Both the position numbers and the translations under genes were made by a program. DNA of 64,000 nucleotides from Arion vulgaris (lineage: Eukaryota > Mollusca > Gastropoda > Stylommatophora > Arionidae). A model generated the notes under the pieces. The model was not told the DNA's origin. It did no database searches and saw only the letters and a list, made by a program, of their open reading frames with translations. The DNA is taken from positions 14,000,414 to 14,064,413 of the forward strand of contig CM036762.1 of the NCBI GenBank assembly GCA_020796225.1, in the 5' to 3' direction. Below, piece by piece: positions 1-11,689 of the stretch (its first letter is position 1; each line of letters starts with the position of its first letter).

Positions 1-59
1 AAAAACATGACAATAGAAAATTACCCTAACCCAATATGAAGCTAACTCTGCCAATGCCG

Positions 60-420
60 GTTCCAAGCCCGGATGAAAAAGGAGAAGGACTTGTGCGTGA
101 GGCCAGCTACCTCATCGCAAGAAATTGAAAGAGCTACAGAAACTTGCAAGAAAGAACGCCGTAACTGTTATAAGAAAGAGAAGATAGAGATATGTTGGGC
201 ACACCTTGAGGAGAAATGATGAACGAATATCAAAGCAGGCATTGAAGTGGGATGCAAAGGGTTCAAGAAAGAGAGGTCGACTCAAGAGACCCTGAAATGA
301 ACTTTGTTAAGAGAGGCAGGAAATATCGGTCTCAGTTCCATGGAGGAGATTGAGCGAGTTGCCCAGGATAGAGCGGTATAGAGAAATTACTTGCAGGCCC
401 TATGTAACATATAACGGTAC
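60..420 (+). repeat. LINE 3'-end fragment (RTE-like C-terminus)
   Basis: Broken frames read a typical non-LTR retrotransposon C-terminus: a GHTLRR-like motif, then a W-D-x-KGSRKRGR-like stretch, then an AQDR...LQALC-like ending. Several stops and frameshifts show it is dead. About 180 bases up to the next SINE hold nothing I recognise. Confidence 0.6.
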
Positions 421-610
421 TAGAGGAATTATTATTATTAATATGAAGCTGCCTATTCATTCACTCTAACATGATCACTTAATAAACAAGTCATTGTAAC
501 TTTGTGCAATTTTAGCCACTTAAGTGTGTGTATGCTGTACTATGTTTAGAGCAAAATGTTATATCTGCAGGTGTCAGCAAAGCAACACATCTAGTTTTAT
601 CACATGCTTG

Positions 611-865
611 CCGCCCGAGTGGTTACCGGGCCCAAATTTGGGGTGTAAAGAATAGAACCACTGTTACCTGCCAAGCATGTCGTAAGAGGCACTAAGGAGG
701 TTTGGCTGAAATCGGATGCACATGTCCTAAACGGTAGAAGTCTATGCGTTTAGTGGCCTACCAAACCAATGTGCAACGTATACACGTTCTTTGGCAAAGA
801 TCAAACATATCATAAAGAGTGATTAAAATTGGTCGTAAAGAACGAACGAAAAGAAGAAGATGAAG
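611..865 (+). mobile_element. SINE-2 copy with 12-bp TSD
   Basis: The head GCCCGAGTGGTTACCGGG resembles a tRNA A-box region. It is followed by the shared core GTCGTAAGAGGC, a family-specific 3' part and a GAA/GA-rich tail. ATCACATGCTTG lies directly before (599-610) and after (866-877) the element, so both ends are defined. Confidence 0.85.
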
Positions 866-984
866 ATCACATGCTTGCTTTTTTATGTCCGCTTTAATTA
901 TTTCATGATGGTAATTTGGTCAGATTTACATCTTTAAATTTACTATCTCAAATTTTGTTTTGGCAGCAACATCATCATGTTCTT

Positions 985-1150
985 TCACCATCTTTGAGTC
1001 TCTTCTTCTTGCGTTTACCGCTTATGAATTCAGGCCTAGTCAGGACACCTGGTATGGTGCTTCTAACTGATTTTTGTGTGAAGGTATGCTTTTCTTATTA
1101 TCAGTGTCTCCCCCATACAGGCATGCATTCTTCGACTTCATAGGTATCAT
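985..1150 (-). repeat. SINE-7 copy
   Basis: Matches the copies near 16.6, 19.3, 30.75 and 55.6 kb through CGCTTATGAATTCAGGC, a CACCTGGTATG block, CTGATTTTTGTGTGAAGG and a CCATACAGGC...GACTTCA end. Orientation is inferred from SINE-4, which shares its end blocks. Confidence 0.6.
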
Positions 1151-1729
1151 CTTCGATAAAACAAAACATTTCACCTCCCCAGTCATTAGGTCAGGAGTCT
1201 CTGAAAATGCATCTGCATTTTTTCTTCCTCTAAGTTAAAACAAATTCAGAAACTTTGAAACAGGACAGTGTCTAACCTCCACAATAAAGTGACCCACAAA
1301 ATTTGATATATTAAAATGTAAACAAATTACAATGGCACACAAACTCAAAAAATTTAGTATAAAAAAGATACAAGAGAAGATAAATGCCCTGAAGAAAAAA
1401 GTATGAAGGTCCGGATGTCATCAAGTTCACTTCATATAGATACTAATTGTTGCAACATTAAGTAGGTACCAGAGTTCATACACCCGAAAGCCGCTTTTAT
1501 AGAAGATAGCATATTTTATAGAGAAAGCAAAAAACGATGTAAGAGAACCAACCCAATGACATCAAGCTCATGTAATTAGTGACACATCTAAACATCAGCT
1601 TGTAAATTAAAAGGAAGGCCACAAATAGTATACTTATACTGACATTCTGCTAAAAAAATGTCAAACACTGACCCTATCTAAGGCACAAGAGAGGAAGATC
1701 AGTGTGCGAGATTAGTGAAAAGCAATCAA
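1151..1729. other. AT-rich stretch, no recognised feature
   Basis: No open frame with recognisable protein similarity, RNA signature or repeat family is seen here. Confidence 0.4.
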
Positions 1730-1740
1730 TGCTGCTAGAA

Positions 1741-2010
1741 AGTAAAGTAAAGGAACCCTTTCATACCTCGTGGTATATAGGTCAATACAGTGTTAGGCCT
1801 GTATTTTTCATTGACCGTCGGCACACAATGGGTGATGTGTTCAGCATCACGCCGGCCGCCTTTACTTCCCAGAGCATGTCTGGTACCCATTTGAGGCTGG
1901 GTCAACCTGAGAGCCGTCGTGGTCGGGAAAAATTCCACGCACATTGCGGAGCTGAACCCAGACCACCAGCCTTGCGAAGCGAGTTCACTAACAACTGCGC
2001 TACAGCGGCT
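1741..2010 (-). mobile_element. SINE-6 copy with 11-bp TSD
   Basis: TGCTGCTAGAA precedes (1730-1740) and follows (2011-2021) the element. On the minus strand it starts with a tRNA-like head (GTAGCGCAGTTGTTAGTG) and includes the block GCCGACGGTCAATGAAAAA. A close copy lies at 24700-24968 and a diverged one at 57.1 kb. Open frames across it on both strands are repeat sequence. Confidence 0.85.
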
Positions 2011-2039
2011 TGCTGCTAGAACAGACAGAATAAGAATGA

Positions 2040-2290
2040 TCTTGTCGCCTGTGTGGTACCAGGGCCCACAAGGGAAGCAAAGAATTGTACCACTGCAACA
2101 TACTATGTCGTAAGAAGTGACTGATGTAGGCCCTAGGGATACTACCCTAGTAAATAAAAAGCAGCGCAGAAATTGGGTGTGCTGGCCTACTTGTAGGCGC
2201 ATAACTGGCACAATGTACAATCGCTCTTAGGCTCAGATTACATACAAATCACAGAGTGGTTGACAATCGCTCCATCTTTTGCATGGTCTT
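2040..2290 (+). repeat. SINE-1 copy
   Basis: Begins GTGTGGTACCAGGGCCCACAAGG and carries the TGTCGTAAG core, the CTACCCTAGTAAATAAAAAGCAGCGCAGAAA block and the GGCTCAGATTACATACAAATCAC block typical of the family. The (GAA)n tail is eroded. Confidence 0.8.
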
Positions 2291-2367
2291 CCTCTTGCTT
2301 TGTACTCATTATTAATACTACATACATCAAATGCATGTATTTTTTTTAGTATTCAACGATGGTAATA

Positions 2368-4616
2368 TCTCTCTCTCTCTTTGCCTTTTACCCCGGGTTG
2401 GGGCATAGGCCCTCAACCAACTCATGCCAAGTCTTCCTATCTCTAGCTATCTCCTGTAGCTCCTCCAGCTCTTCTTTATATTGTTGATCTCCGCCTCCAA
2501 ATCTCGCTCCATGTATTTCTCGGCCGCCCTTCTTTCGCTGTCCCTGCGGGTTCCAGGCAAGGACCCTTCTTGTTATATTCCCTCCAGTTTTCACAAAGTG
2601 TGTCCTATCCAGCGCCAGCGTTTTTTTTTAACCTGTTCGCTCACTGGAATCTGTCTTGTTCTCTCCATAAGTTCCTCATTTGTGACCCTATCATACCATC
2701 TTATTCCTCTATTCTGCGAGACACCAGTTGATGAATGTTTGCAATTTATGCGCTATTTTTTAGTTGTTCTCCATGTTTCTGACCCATACAGTAGAACTGC
2801 TTTAACATTAGAGTTAAATATCCGAATTTTGTTCTAGATTTGATTTCTTTGGACTTCCAAATGTTTCCCAGTGCAATGAAAGCTCCTCTTGCCTTCTGTA
2901 TTCTTATTTTAACATCTCTATCTGTTCCACCCTCTTTGTCTACGTTGCTGCCCAAATATGTGTATGATTCTACCTCTTGAAGTGGGATTTCCATCAGGGA
3001 GATCGAGTTGTCGTTTGCTTGGTTAATTCTCAATATCTTTGTCTTTCCCTTTTGAATGTTCAGCCCTAGTTGCTGGGACCTTTGATTCAATGTGTTTAGC
3101 TTATCCTGCATCTGATTTCGTATATGTGACAGAAGGGCTATATCATCAGCGAAGTCCAGATCATCTAGTTGCTCTGTCAGAGTCCATTGGATTCCATTTC
3201 TGGTGTTAGTTACTGTGGTCTTCATAATCCAGTCTATTGTCAGTAAGAACAACAAAGGTGATAGAAGACATCCCTGACGACTCCTGTTTCTATTCAAAGT
3301 ATCTGTTAGTTTACCTTCATGAAGAACTCTACATTTCATATCTGTATATGTTGCTTTTATTAGGTTAATAATTTTCTGTGGGATTCCATAATGCCTCATT
3401 AATTTCCAAAGGGTTTCCTTATCAATACTGTCAAAAGCCTTCTCATAATCAACAAATCCGATATAAAGTGGGATTTCATTCAATACTTTGCTCTATTATT
3501 ATACGTAATGTGGCTATCTGGTCAGCACAGGATCTATTTGGTCGAAGCCTGCCTGTTCATCTCTTAGCTTTATATCGATGGCATCTCTCAGTCTCTCCAG
3601 GATGACTCTGCTTAGTATTTTCCCAGGTACTGACAACAGCATTATTCCCCTATAGTTTTCACACTTCTGAAGGTCCCCTTTCTTGGTAGCTTCACCAGGT
3701 ATCCTTCTCTCCAGTTTGCTGGTATTTCTTCGGTCTCCAAGATTCTGCTAAATAATTTATACAGTATTTCTGTGGATGTGTTTATGTTGGCTTTAACCGC
3801 CTCCGCTGGAATACCATCTGAACCGGCCGCTTTTCCATCTTTTAAAAGTTTAATGGCTTTACTAATCTCCTCCTTGGATGGTTTCTCACAGTTGATGTCC
3901 AAGTCAATTTCTGCCGGTTGGATATCTGGGGGTTTGTAGGTGCTGGTCTGTTCAGGAGTTCCTTGAAGTATTCCATCCATCTTTCCATTTGGTCTCTAAC
4001 ATTAGTGATAGTTTCCTCACTACTATTTTTGATCAACCCATTTGATGGTCTGTATTTTCCTGCTAGCTTTCTAGTGATATTGTAAAGATCCCTAAGGTTT
4101 CCTTTTCCTGCAGCTACCTCTGCTTCTCTTGCTAGATCTTCTACGTAATGTCTTTTATCTAACTTTATTTGTTTCTTCACTTTCTTGCTAGCTTCTGTGT
4201 AGTTTTCCTGGGCTATGGCTTTGGCAGTTCTAGTTTTGCTATTATTTAAATCTGCTTTCCTCTTTTCCTTTCTTCTATTTCCTTGAGAGTTTCTGGAGTT
4301 ATCCATGCCTTATGATTCCGCTCCTTCTTTCCTAATACCTCTGTGCATGTTTCATTCCAAATATTTTGGCTTGCTGCCAGCATTCTTCCGCACTCACCTC
4401 ATCTTCTAATTGCCGCAACACCTCATACTTATTAGAGACTGTGACCGTGAACTGTTCCTTTGTTTCTTGACTTCTGAGGTATCCTACATTATATTGGTGT
4501 CTATGTTCATGGAATGTTATGTATCGCTTAAGCTTCAGTTTAATTTTACTTATCAGCAAATGGTGATCCGAATCTACATCTGCCCCCTTAGGACCCTTAC
4601 CTTGTGTTGTTAACCC
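2368..4616 (-). mobile_element. LINE-E, 5'-truncated non-LTR retrotransposon, RTE-like
   Basis: Read on the minus strand, broken frames give most of a reverse transcriptase. In order: a lysine-rich linker (about 4560-4000), a DGIPAEAVKA block (near 3800), an AFDSIDKETLW block (near 3420), a QGCLLSPLLF block (near 3270), the catalytic FADD box (near 3145-3156), a YTYLGS block (near 2960) and a C-terminus ending in ...LVEGLCPNPG. It stops before a (GA)n tract at 2368-2385. The endonuclease is missing, as in a 5'-truncated copy. Frame breaks near 3640, 3480 and 2750 make it non-functional. Relatives are at 18.2, 34.0, 58.5 and 59.8-62.4 kb. The RTE assignment is a judgement from motif style. Confidence 0.85.
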
Positions 4617-4624
4617 AGTGTCGT

Positions 4625-4845
4625 AGTTTTATGTATTTGTCTTGCGCTTCTCTGGTGACTTGTGTGATCCTTTATTTAGTCCCCTGGCAGAATTCAACTA
4701 TGTTATCTATCCATCTTTTCCTCTGTCTTCCTCTCGCCTTCCTTCCTGATATTCTGTTATGGAAAGCTTCATAGGCAGTTTGGTCTGTTCACATTCTTAC
4801 TAAGTGGCCAAACCACTTCATTCTCTGATAAACTATTATGACTAT
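4625..4845 (-). repeat. LINE C-terminal fragment, second family
   Basis: On the minus strand it encodes, with breaks, MKWFGHLVRM-, GRQRKRWIDNIV- and TREARQ-like motifs typical of LINE C-termini. It differs from the adjacent LINE-E. Confidence 0.55.
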
Positions 4846-5237
4846 AAATTTGTATCCATACAGACAGGGGTGGAAATTAATAACAACATTTGAGGATTTG
4901 TCAATAATGTAAACTGTACATTCTTACACAGACAACAAAACAAAAGTTATCTCAACACTATTTTACTAGTATTTAATTAGTGTACTCAACAGTACTGTGG
5001 TGAACTGTACTGTGTTCATTCAAAACGGAAGGCAATGAATGAGAATTATGTTTTGTCTAATGTTAAAAGAGATGTTTACAGTCTTGAGTCCAAAACAATA
5101 AAACTAAAACAGAACTGAGAACAGTGAGTATATAATATTATAACAATTTTTTAGGAGACAATAAAAATAAAAGGTCAGCTGATAAGTGATTATGATAACA
5201 GTAACAGCGGTGAATTTCTAGAGTAGTCTAGACTTAC

Positions 5238-5515
5238 CCATCACTGCTGTCATTTTCAGCACTTTCTAATTTGAGTCTTCTTGTTATTACAGAATGTGAG
5301 TCTTTTTCGTCATATTCATCTCCTGAATGCAGTGCTCCTAGTTCATCCTTCACATTTGCAGCTTCATCTTCATCAGGATCGTCATCAACACACACCTGAG
5401 TGATAGAACTCGTGTCTTGCATGTTTTCATCATCTTCGAACTGAAAAAAGTCATCAAAATTAACCTCATTGCTGTCATTTTCAAAATCGGTATATGTTTC
5501 CATTGTGACGAACAC
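5238..5515 (-). CDS. Acidic first coding exon of an unrecognised gene
   Basis: A 92-codon open frame starts with ATG at 5515 and ends at a consensus splice donor (GATGG then GTAAGT on the minus strand, GT at 5237-5236). Splicing is phase 2. The protein start is very acidic: clusters of D/E around residues 9-30 and 44-52, a basic ITRRLKL patch near residue 80 and an S/D-rich end. No known domain is visible. The next exon would lie below 5230, but only LINE sequence and uninformative DNA are seen down to base 1, so the gene may run out of the window. It may be a host gene or the acidic N-terminus of a domesticated transposase; neither can be shown. The support is the open frame plus the donor only. 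Confidence 0.4.
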
Positions 5516-5800
5516 TTTCCTACTAAGCTAACAGTGCTTCAACTGTTCAGGACTATAAGATAACAGTCCGATCGTCTGGGAAAAGACATATCTAAACAAC
5601 TTTCTTGTCTCACTACTACAACATGTCAAACACAGAAGTAAAACTTCGCTGGACTGGGTTACTGCTAAACTTTGCTATGTTATATCCTCCAATCAGCGTA
5701 AATATTGCATCGTTACAATTTAACGTACAAAAACTACGATAGCCGATGATCCACGGTGATCTATTCCGCAAAAGAAAAATTAAACGTTGTTATGGATACA
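5516..5800 (-). promoter_or_regulatory. Possible promoter and 5' UTR of the acidic-exon gene
   Basis: This interval lies directly upstream of the ATG, is free of recognised repeats and contains a CCAATCA motif at about 5690. This is positional inference only. Confidence 0.2.
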
Positions 5801-6164
5801 AATGTAAAGTGTAGGTTGAATAGTTTGGGTTAGTAACTCATTAAGACTGTAGCCATATCCACATCCGTTTGAGGATATCCATGATCCTACTTGGACTCTA
5901 TCTTCTCACCTAACTCATGTTTGACTTCACGGGGCCACACCCCCAGGCAAGTTTTGACTGGCTAAACAATACAAGTGAAGTTGGTAGGGGAAATCCTGTT
6001 TAACCTTCACACATTCCCTTTTCCCTTTCTATGACCTTCAACTAAAATATCACCTTTTTGGTTCTCCAATAAGTAAAAGTGTTGAAGTCGGAAGGTACCC
6101 AGTCAAGAGGCGCACTTATACAACAACCAAGATGCCACGTACCACCACAATGAAAAGTTTACCT

Positions 6165-6365
6165 GCTTCATTGTATGGAGTTGTTCCCATGTGTCTTGGT
6201 CCCTCTCCAGAAATGACACGCCACCTGGTGAGAGCATTTCACAGAGCACGAACTCCGTAGCTTCAGCAACAGCCCTTGGGGTATTTGAAAAAATGCATTC
6301 GGGAACAGAACTCCATATTCGAACTTTCGAAACGCACGGCAAGCGACTTAGTCAGAGACTCAATA
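6165..6365 (-). repeat. SINE-3 copy, diverged
   Basis: Read in reverse it shares the CGCC/TGCCGAGA, CAAAGCACGAACTC and GGTCCCTCTCC blocks of SINE-3. The tRNA-like end is degenerate: the TTCGAA B-box remnant lies near 6325. Confidence 0.7.
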
Positions 6366-6633
6366 ATTTTATAATGTTACGTTCGTCCACTCTGAATTTA
6401 GGTATCCTATAGGGTGCCTAATATGGCACCTCTGATTGATTGTTTGCGTGAAGTCTTGCTTTTCGTATCGCCAATGTCCTTCGCCATTCAGGCCAACTTT
6501 ACTCCGACAAGTGAGGTACTTGTAACTTAGATCAACAAGTAAGACGCCCTGTAGCCAAACGCGATTCTGCGGCAGACTGGAGTGAAAGAATAGACCACTG
6601 TCGACTGAGCATGGCAGCCCGAAGAGAGCGATA

Positions 6634-6805
6634 GTACAGCTGAAATCGGATGCATGTGTCCTAAACATGTAGAAGTCTATGCGTTTAGGGGCCTACCAAA
6701 CCAATGTGCAACGTATACACGTTCTTGGCAAAGATCAAACATATCACAAAGAGTGATTAAAATTGGTTGTAAAGAACGAACGCAAAGAAGAAGAAGAAGA
6801 AGATC
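6634..6805 (+). repeat. SINE-2, 5'-truncated
   Basis: Carries the SINE-2 3' half (TGAAATCGGATGCATGTGTCC to AAAGAACGAACGCAAAG) and a (GAA)n tail, but not the head or core. Confidence 0.8.
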
Positions 6806-6889
6806 CACAAGTAAAAGATCAGGAACCCTGTAGTCAAACCGCGATTCGTGCTGCAGACTGAAAGCATCGAACCCCAGAATTAGCACAGC

Positions 6890-7155
6890 ATGTCGCCCGT
6901 GTGGGGCCGGGGTCCGCAAGGGAGCAAAGAATAGTACCACTGCTACCTACAAGGCATGTTGTGAGAGGCTCTGATGTAGGACCTAGGAAAGCTACCTGGT
7001 AAATAAAAGCATCGCAGAAATCGGATGTACTGGCCTACCTGTAAGCGCATAACTGGCAAAACATACAATCGCTCTTAGGCTCAGATCACATACACATCCC
7101 ACAGAGTGGTTTAACAAGTGGTCGATATGGAGCGTTCGAAGAAGAAGCACGGCAT
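6890..7155 (+). repeat. SINE-1 copy
   Basis: Head CGCCCGTGTGGGGCCGGGG, then core (GCATGTTGTGAGAGG, diverged), CTACCTGGTAAATAAAAGC, TCAGATCACATACACATCC and a GTTCGAAGAAGAAG tail. All SINE-1 blocks are in order. Confidence 0.85.
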
Positions 7156-7239
7156 GTAGTTGCCAGAGAAGCATGTTATCGATCTCGCCCCTAAAAGGTA
7201 TATTTGTTTAAAACAGTATTGTTTTAAAAAAGGGTTTTA

Positions 7240-7485
7240 AAGCCAAAGGATTGACTTCTTTGCACGGGTTTTACCCCATATGGCTTGGTCCCTCTCTGCA
7301 GAAATGGCACGCCATCTGCCGAGAGTATTGCACAAAGCACGAACTCTGTAGCTCCAGCAACAATCTTAGGGGTCTCTGGAAAAACTGCACTTGTGAACAG
7401 AACGGCGTGGTTCGGACTCGAACCCACGACCTTTGACTCACAAGGCAAAGGGCTTAACCACTTAGCCACAGAAAACGGTATTGTG
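7240..7485 (-). mobile_element. SINE-3 copy with tRNA-like head
   Basis: On the minus strand it begins with TGTGGCTAAGTGGTTAAG (A box) and a B box read here as GACTCGAACC. The family body follows with the TGCAGAGAGGGACC block and the motif GGCTTTAAAACC. A frame through it is not a gene. Confidence 0.85.
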
Positions 7486-7682
7486 TTCGTTCTGTGTTGA
7501 CTACTCAAGCAGGGGAACTGCCGGGCCCTCTACTTCGAAAGTGCCCAGCACCATCTACTGAATGTTTTTCTCATTTGTCCTGTTGCATCAGAAGGTATAT
7601 GAGAATAGAGAAATTGGCAAACCGAATAGTTTTTAAAATAGTGCAGACCAATGCCGAGACTGTCAAAGACAAAAGATGGGAC

Positions 7683-8970
7683 CAGTGCCGGATTAGGCTA
7701 GCGAGGGGCCCGTAGCAAATTTTAGCGCGGGGCCCTAGGTTTTGTATGATAATAAAATAAAACACAACTTTTCCAAACAAACTTGTCTCGATTTAAGTGA
7801 GCAAATTTAGAGATAGCACTTAGACAAATCAATTTCTCTAAGTAAATTACATTCAATGTTCATTAAGGTGAGATTATTTAGACGATCTTGTCCCATCATG
7901 TTTCTTAACTCACTTTTTTACACTTAATGTTGTAAAAGAACGTTCTCCTGCAGTTAGTAATCATTAAAGACAAATAAATTCGTAAGACTATTTCTTTATT
8001 TGGGAAACACGACTCTAATGAATTTTCCATTATAAGTTTATAAAATTGCAGTTCAAGAGCCTCATGCTTTTCGTTGCTAATAGCAGCAGCTACATTAATT
8101 TTAAGAAGTTCAGTGAACTGCATAAGTTCGTCGCCTAGGCTTTCTTCCAAATCCTCTTGGTAAGAGCTGACAATATTTGGAGTTCTTTTCAAGATTCTTC
8201 TGCTGTAATAGATTTTAACTGCCGGAGTATTCCAAATACACCAGTCACTCTATGGTACAGTCTAAATCAATAACTTTGCAAACAAAACAGAACAGTTGTC
8301 CTTTAGTTTCTGTATAACACAACCAATATCTCACGTGAGTTTTGTTTGTTAGTGTATGTGAAAAACGAAATTCGACAAAATCGTGGATTGTTTTCTTTAT
8401 CGTATGTTTTTTTGTGGTTTTTTAAGACATGAAATCACTGTTCATATGTTGCACTTCGCTACTTTCTTTCACAATCCAATAATCTCGATTGAAGTTGTTT
8501 GGCCATTCACCAATATCGTTGGAGTACATTTTACTTTCGTTGTGTTTTTGGCTTGTAGATGATGTTGCTACATTGGAAGCATGTGCTGTGCTTTCTGCCT
8601 CTCTTTGGCTTGAAGCTGATATGGCTAAATTGGGAGGACTTGCTGTACATTCAATTTCAGTTTGTCTTGTGAAAAATGTGGCCAAATCGTGAAGAGTTGC
8701 TGATCTTAATGGTAATATTGGTAATGATGATTCTTCTATAGCACTGCCTTCATCTACTACACTGTGGGACACGTCTTCTGTATTTTCTGCTTCGATTTCG
8801 TTGGATTCAGCACCATAACACACTACATTTAAAAATTCAGACAGTTTGCGTGCTTTTGATATAACATCTGGTTATTTTTTCCATTTTCATCTGTCACATA
8901 GGCGCGGGCCCCCTAGAAGCGCGGGGCCCGTAGCATTTGCTACTTCTGCTACTAGGCTAATCCGGCGCTG
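7683..8970 (-). mobile_element. hAT transposon with transposase remnants
   Basis: The termini are inverted repeats, CAGTGCCGGATTAGGCTAG at the left and the complement of CAGCGCCGGATTAGCCTAG at the right, and the 8-bp TSD GATGGGAC lies at 7675-7682 and 8971-8978. On the minus strand 8823-8422 reads an N-terminal transposase piece with a DIGEWPNNF-like motif. 8192-7800 reads the hAT C-terminal dimerisation region, with LEESLGDELMQF and, one frame over, GERSF. The catalytic middle is missing, so this is an internally deleted, inactive copy. Confidence 0.9.
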
Positions 8971-9344
8971 GATGGGACTGCAATAAAAAAATGTGAGCTT
9001 GAAGACATCTTGAAAGAAGAGAACGTTGGCGAGGGACTCTGATTATAAGGAAAGAAAGCATTCATGCAAAAATCAGTCAGATGTGCAATACTGGTCACCC
9101 TGATTAAGCATTAATTCTTAGCGGGCAAGCGAAAGCAAGTAATCGTAATGCTGTTTCCAAGAGATTGACAAGAACAAATATATAGCCGTCAAAGTTAGAG
9201 GCTTCCAGTTTACTTCCAGTGCTACCGAAGAGACAGACGAAAGGGTAGAAGACTGGCGCTCGTGAGGAAAAGCATCGGCTGGTCTCAGTGGCGTAGAGGT
9301 TATGTGCTCGCCTCTCGTTCCAGCGGCACTCAGTTCGTTTCCTC

Positions 9345-9865
9345 GTGCATCCATGTGGTGCCGGAGCCCAAAAGGGAAGCAAAGAATAGTACCACTGCAA
9401 CCTACAAGATATGTCGTAAGAGGCTACTAATGTAGGCTCTAGGATCGCCGAGTGGTTACCGGGGCCCAAATTTGGGGTGTAAAGAATAGAACCACTGTTA
9501 CCTCCACGCATGTCGTAAGAGGCGACTAATGAGGTTTGGATGAAATCGGATGCATGTGTCCTAAACGTGTAGAAGTCTTATGCGTTTAGGGCCTACCAAA
9601 CCAATGTGCAACGTATACACGTTCTTGGCAAAGATCAAACATATCACAAAGAGTGATTAAAATTGGTTGTAAAGAACGAACGAAGAAGAAGAAGAAGGCT
9701 CTAGGGATGCTACTCTAGTAAATAAAAAACAGCGCAGAAATCGGATGTGCTGACCTACTTGCAAACACATAACTGGCGCAATGTACAATCGCTCTTAGGC
9801 TTAGATCACATACAAACCACACAGAGTTGTTAACAAGTTGTCGATATGAAGCGTTCAAAGAATAA
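9345..9865 (+). repeat. SINE-1 split by a SINE-2 insertion
   Basis: The SINE-1 head and core (9345-9443) resume at 9696-9865 with CTCTAGTAAATAAAAAACAGC and the 3' blocks. The SINE-2 at 9444-9695 interrupts it, so this SINE-1 is the older insertion. Confidence 0.85.
9444..9695 (+). mobile_element. SINE-2 nested in SINE-1, 10-bp TSD
   Basis: AGGCTCTAGG is present at 9434-9443 and again at 9696-9705. The element runs from ATCGCCGAGTGGTTACCGGGG through the core GTCGTAAGAGGCGACTAA to a (GAA)n tail. Confidence 0.9.
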
Positions 9866-9867
9866 AA

Positions 9868-10230
9868 GTTTCCTCTGGAGCCATCGAATATCTTTCCAGA
9901 GAATCCTGATCTCAATGTAGGTGAGATCAAGTTCCTAGTCCTATCGGAGACGTAGGTCCCATGTTCAAGTTGAGCACGTAAAAGAACCCTTGTCAGTTTA
10001 AAATCGAGAAGAGCAGGCAGGAAAGTCGCTGCCTGGGCAAAATTCATTTGAAAGATTAATAAACAAAATGACTTCCTACAGAATATTTTCACCATCTTCT
10101 AAATTAAATCTGGGCTCCTCGCCGGTGATACAGAGTTCGTGCACTGCAGCTGAGATCTTCCTGTATAAGAAAGAGATCGGAGCACACATAGGTACTCACC
10201 GAAATATATAATGATGGTCATATCAAACCA
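9868..10230 (+). repeat. SINE-8 copy
   Basis: Shares TTTCCAGAGA, GATCTCAATGTAGGTGAGAT and TCCTAGTCCTATCGGA with copies at 46.1 and 49.65 kb. Its 3' part (GTGCACTGCAGCTGAG, AAAGAGATCGGAGCACACAT) matches 22.25-22.5 kb. It lacks the tRNA-like head seen at 46.1 kb. Confidence 0.7.
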
Positions 10231-10294
10231 GAGCACGTCAGTTTGCATGTAGAAGGAGAAATATCACATTATTTCTCTCAGAAGAGAACGTGTA

Positions 10295-10750
10295 TCTCTC
10301 GCTTTCTCTCTCTCTCTCTCTCTCTCTCGGTCGTTCTTTTTCAGCCATTTTTATCATTCTTATTGTGATATATAAACAACCTTTGCCAAGAACGTTTGTT
10401 TCACGTCACAATCTTTAGTACCATTTGGAGCTCTAGTGCTTGTCCTTCGGCGACGTGTCCGATTTCAACCAGCGTTTACTGGGTTCGCGCTCCGTCAGCC
10501 TTTGACTGTCCCCAGACAACCTGCAAGGCAGCAGGTTGCTATTTTTTTTTAGGGTAGCGACCGTTAGACGACCTACCTTCCTGCTGTCGAGCGTCATGTG
10601 CCCAGGTTGCCTGTCTTTTTGTGGACTACTTGATTTTCCTTCCGTCCAATTTTGTGTAAGGTTTACTCCTCTAGGCTTTCACCAATCTAACTACAAGGCA
10701 GTAGTAGTTTCCTGCGAGCGGAAGAGCACACTGGAATCAAGCCTCTGCTG
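10295..10750 (-). repeat. R-family repeat with (GA)n tail
   Basis: Reverse of the 33.4, 39.5 and 41.3 kb copies: AACGCTGGTTGAAATCGGACA, CTGCCTTGCAGGTTG and ATGATAAAAATGGC blocks and a (GA)n tail, seen here as CT at 10295-10328. Confidence 0.75.
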
Positions 10751-10800
10751 AGCTTTCCAGTTTTATAACATGTATAATTTCATTTATTCAACTACTACTG

Positions 10801-11063
10801 TTCTGCTTCTTCGAACGCTCCATATCGACCACTTGTCAACCACTCTATGTGATTTGTATGTGATCTGAGCATAAGAGCGATTGTAGGTTGTACCAGTTAT
10901 GCGCATACAAGTAGGCCAGCTCATCCGATTTCTGTGCTCTTTTTTATTTACTAGAGTAGCATCCCTAGGGCATACATTAGTCGCCTCTTACGACATGCAT
11001 TGTAGGTTGCAGTGGTACTATTCTTTGCTTCTCTTAGGAGCCCCAGCACCACACGGGCGCTAC
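10801..11063 (-). repeat. SINE-1 copy, nearly full length
   Basis: Reverse orientation from a TTCTTCGAACGCTCCATATCG tail through CTTACGACATGCATTG (core complement) to CCAGCACCACACGGGCG (head complement). Confidence 0.85.
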
Positions 11064-11234
11064 TACTGTGCACGTGATCGTTCACTGGCCTCAAAATAGA
11101 GACAGATAGTGTGCAGAGAATTCAATAGCCACTCATAGAACCAGGAGTGTGATCACTTGGACTGGCATGAGACCGCTCTGTCGGCCTCCCAATGACCAAT
11201 ATAAAACTCCAGATGTGATACGTCAGATGTTTTA

Positions 11235-11610
11235 GAATTTGCTCATCACATACATCCGCACATGACCTGCCCATCTAGCCTGGGACTTCTGCAGAATAGT
11301 GTGGATATTTGGAATCTTGTCTTTCATGAGAACTTCGATATCTGAAATTTTCTCTTGCTATTTTATTTTGATAAATCTGTTGAGACAGCTTGTGTGGAAG
11401 GGATTTCGTTTTCTTGCGCTCCCGTTACACTGTATATGTCTCACTGGCGTACAACATTGTGGTGAGCACTTTGGTTTGATAAACTTTCAGCTTTGGGGTG
11501 CCGCATATCCCAAGCCTTTCCCACACATTAACACGCATCCTTCCAAATGCAACACTGGCTTTGGATATTCTATTGTTGACCTCAAGAGTCGATTTTTGCC
11601 ATATAGTTAT
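11235..11610 (-). repeat. LINE-3 fragment (reverse transcriptase C-terminal region)
   Basis: On the minus strand it reads EVNNRISKASVAFGR-, KISDIEVL- and QARWAGHV-like blocks with breaks. These match the better copy at 23.8-24.6 kb. Confidence 0.6.
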
Positions 11611-11689
11611 GTTATTAGCGATATACCGTTTTTCAACTTTTAGCCTGATTTGTCAGACCATACATGCTGTTGAGAAAGATGACATTAAC

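Noticed and set aside
1735..2220. 161-codon minus-strand frame
   Set aside because: It runs across a SINE-6 and part of a SINE-1.
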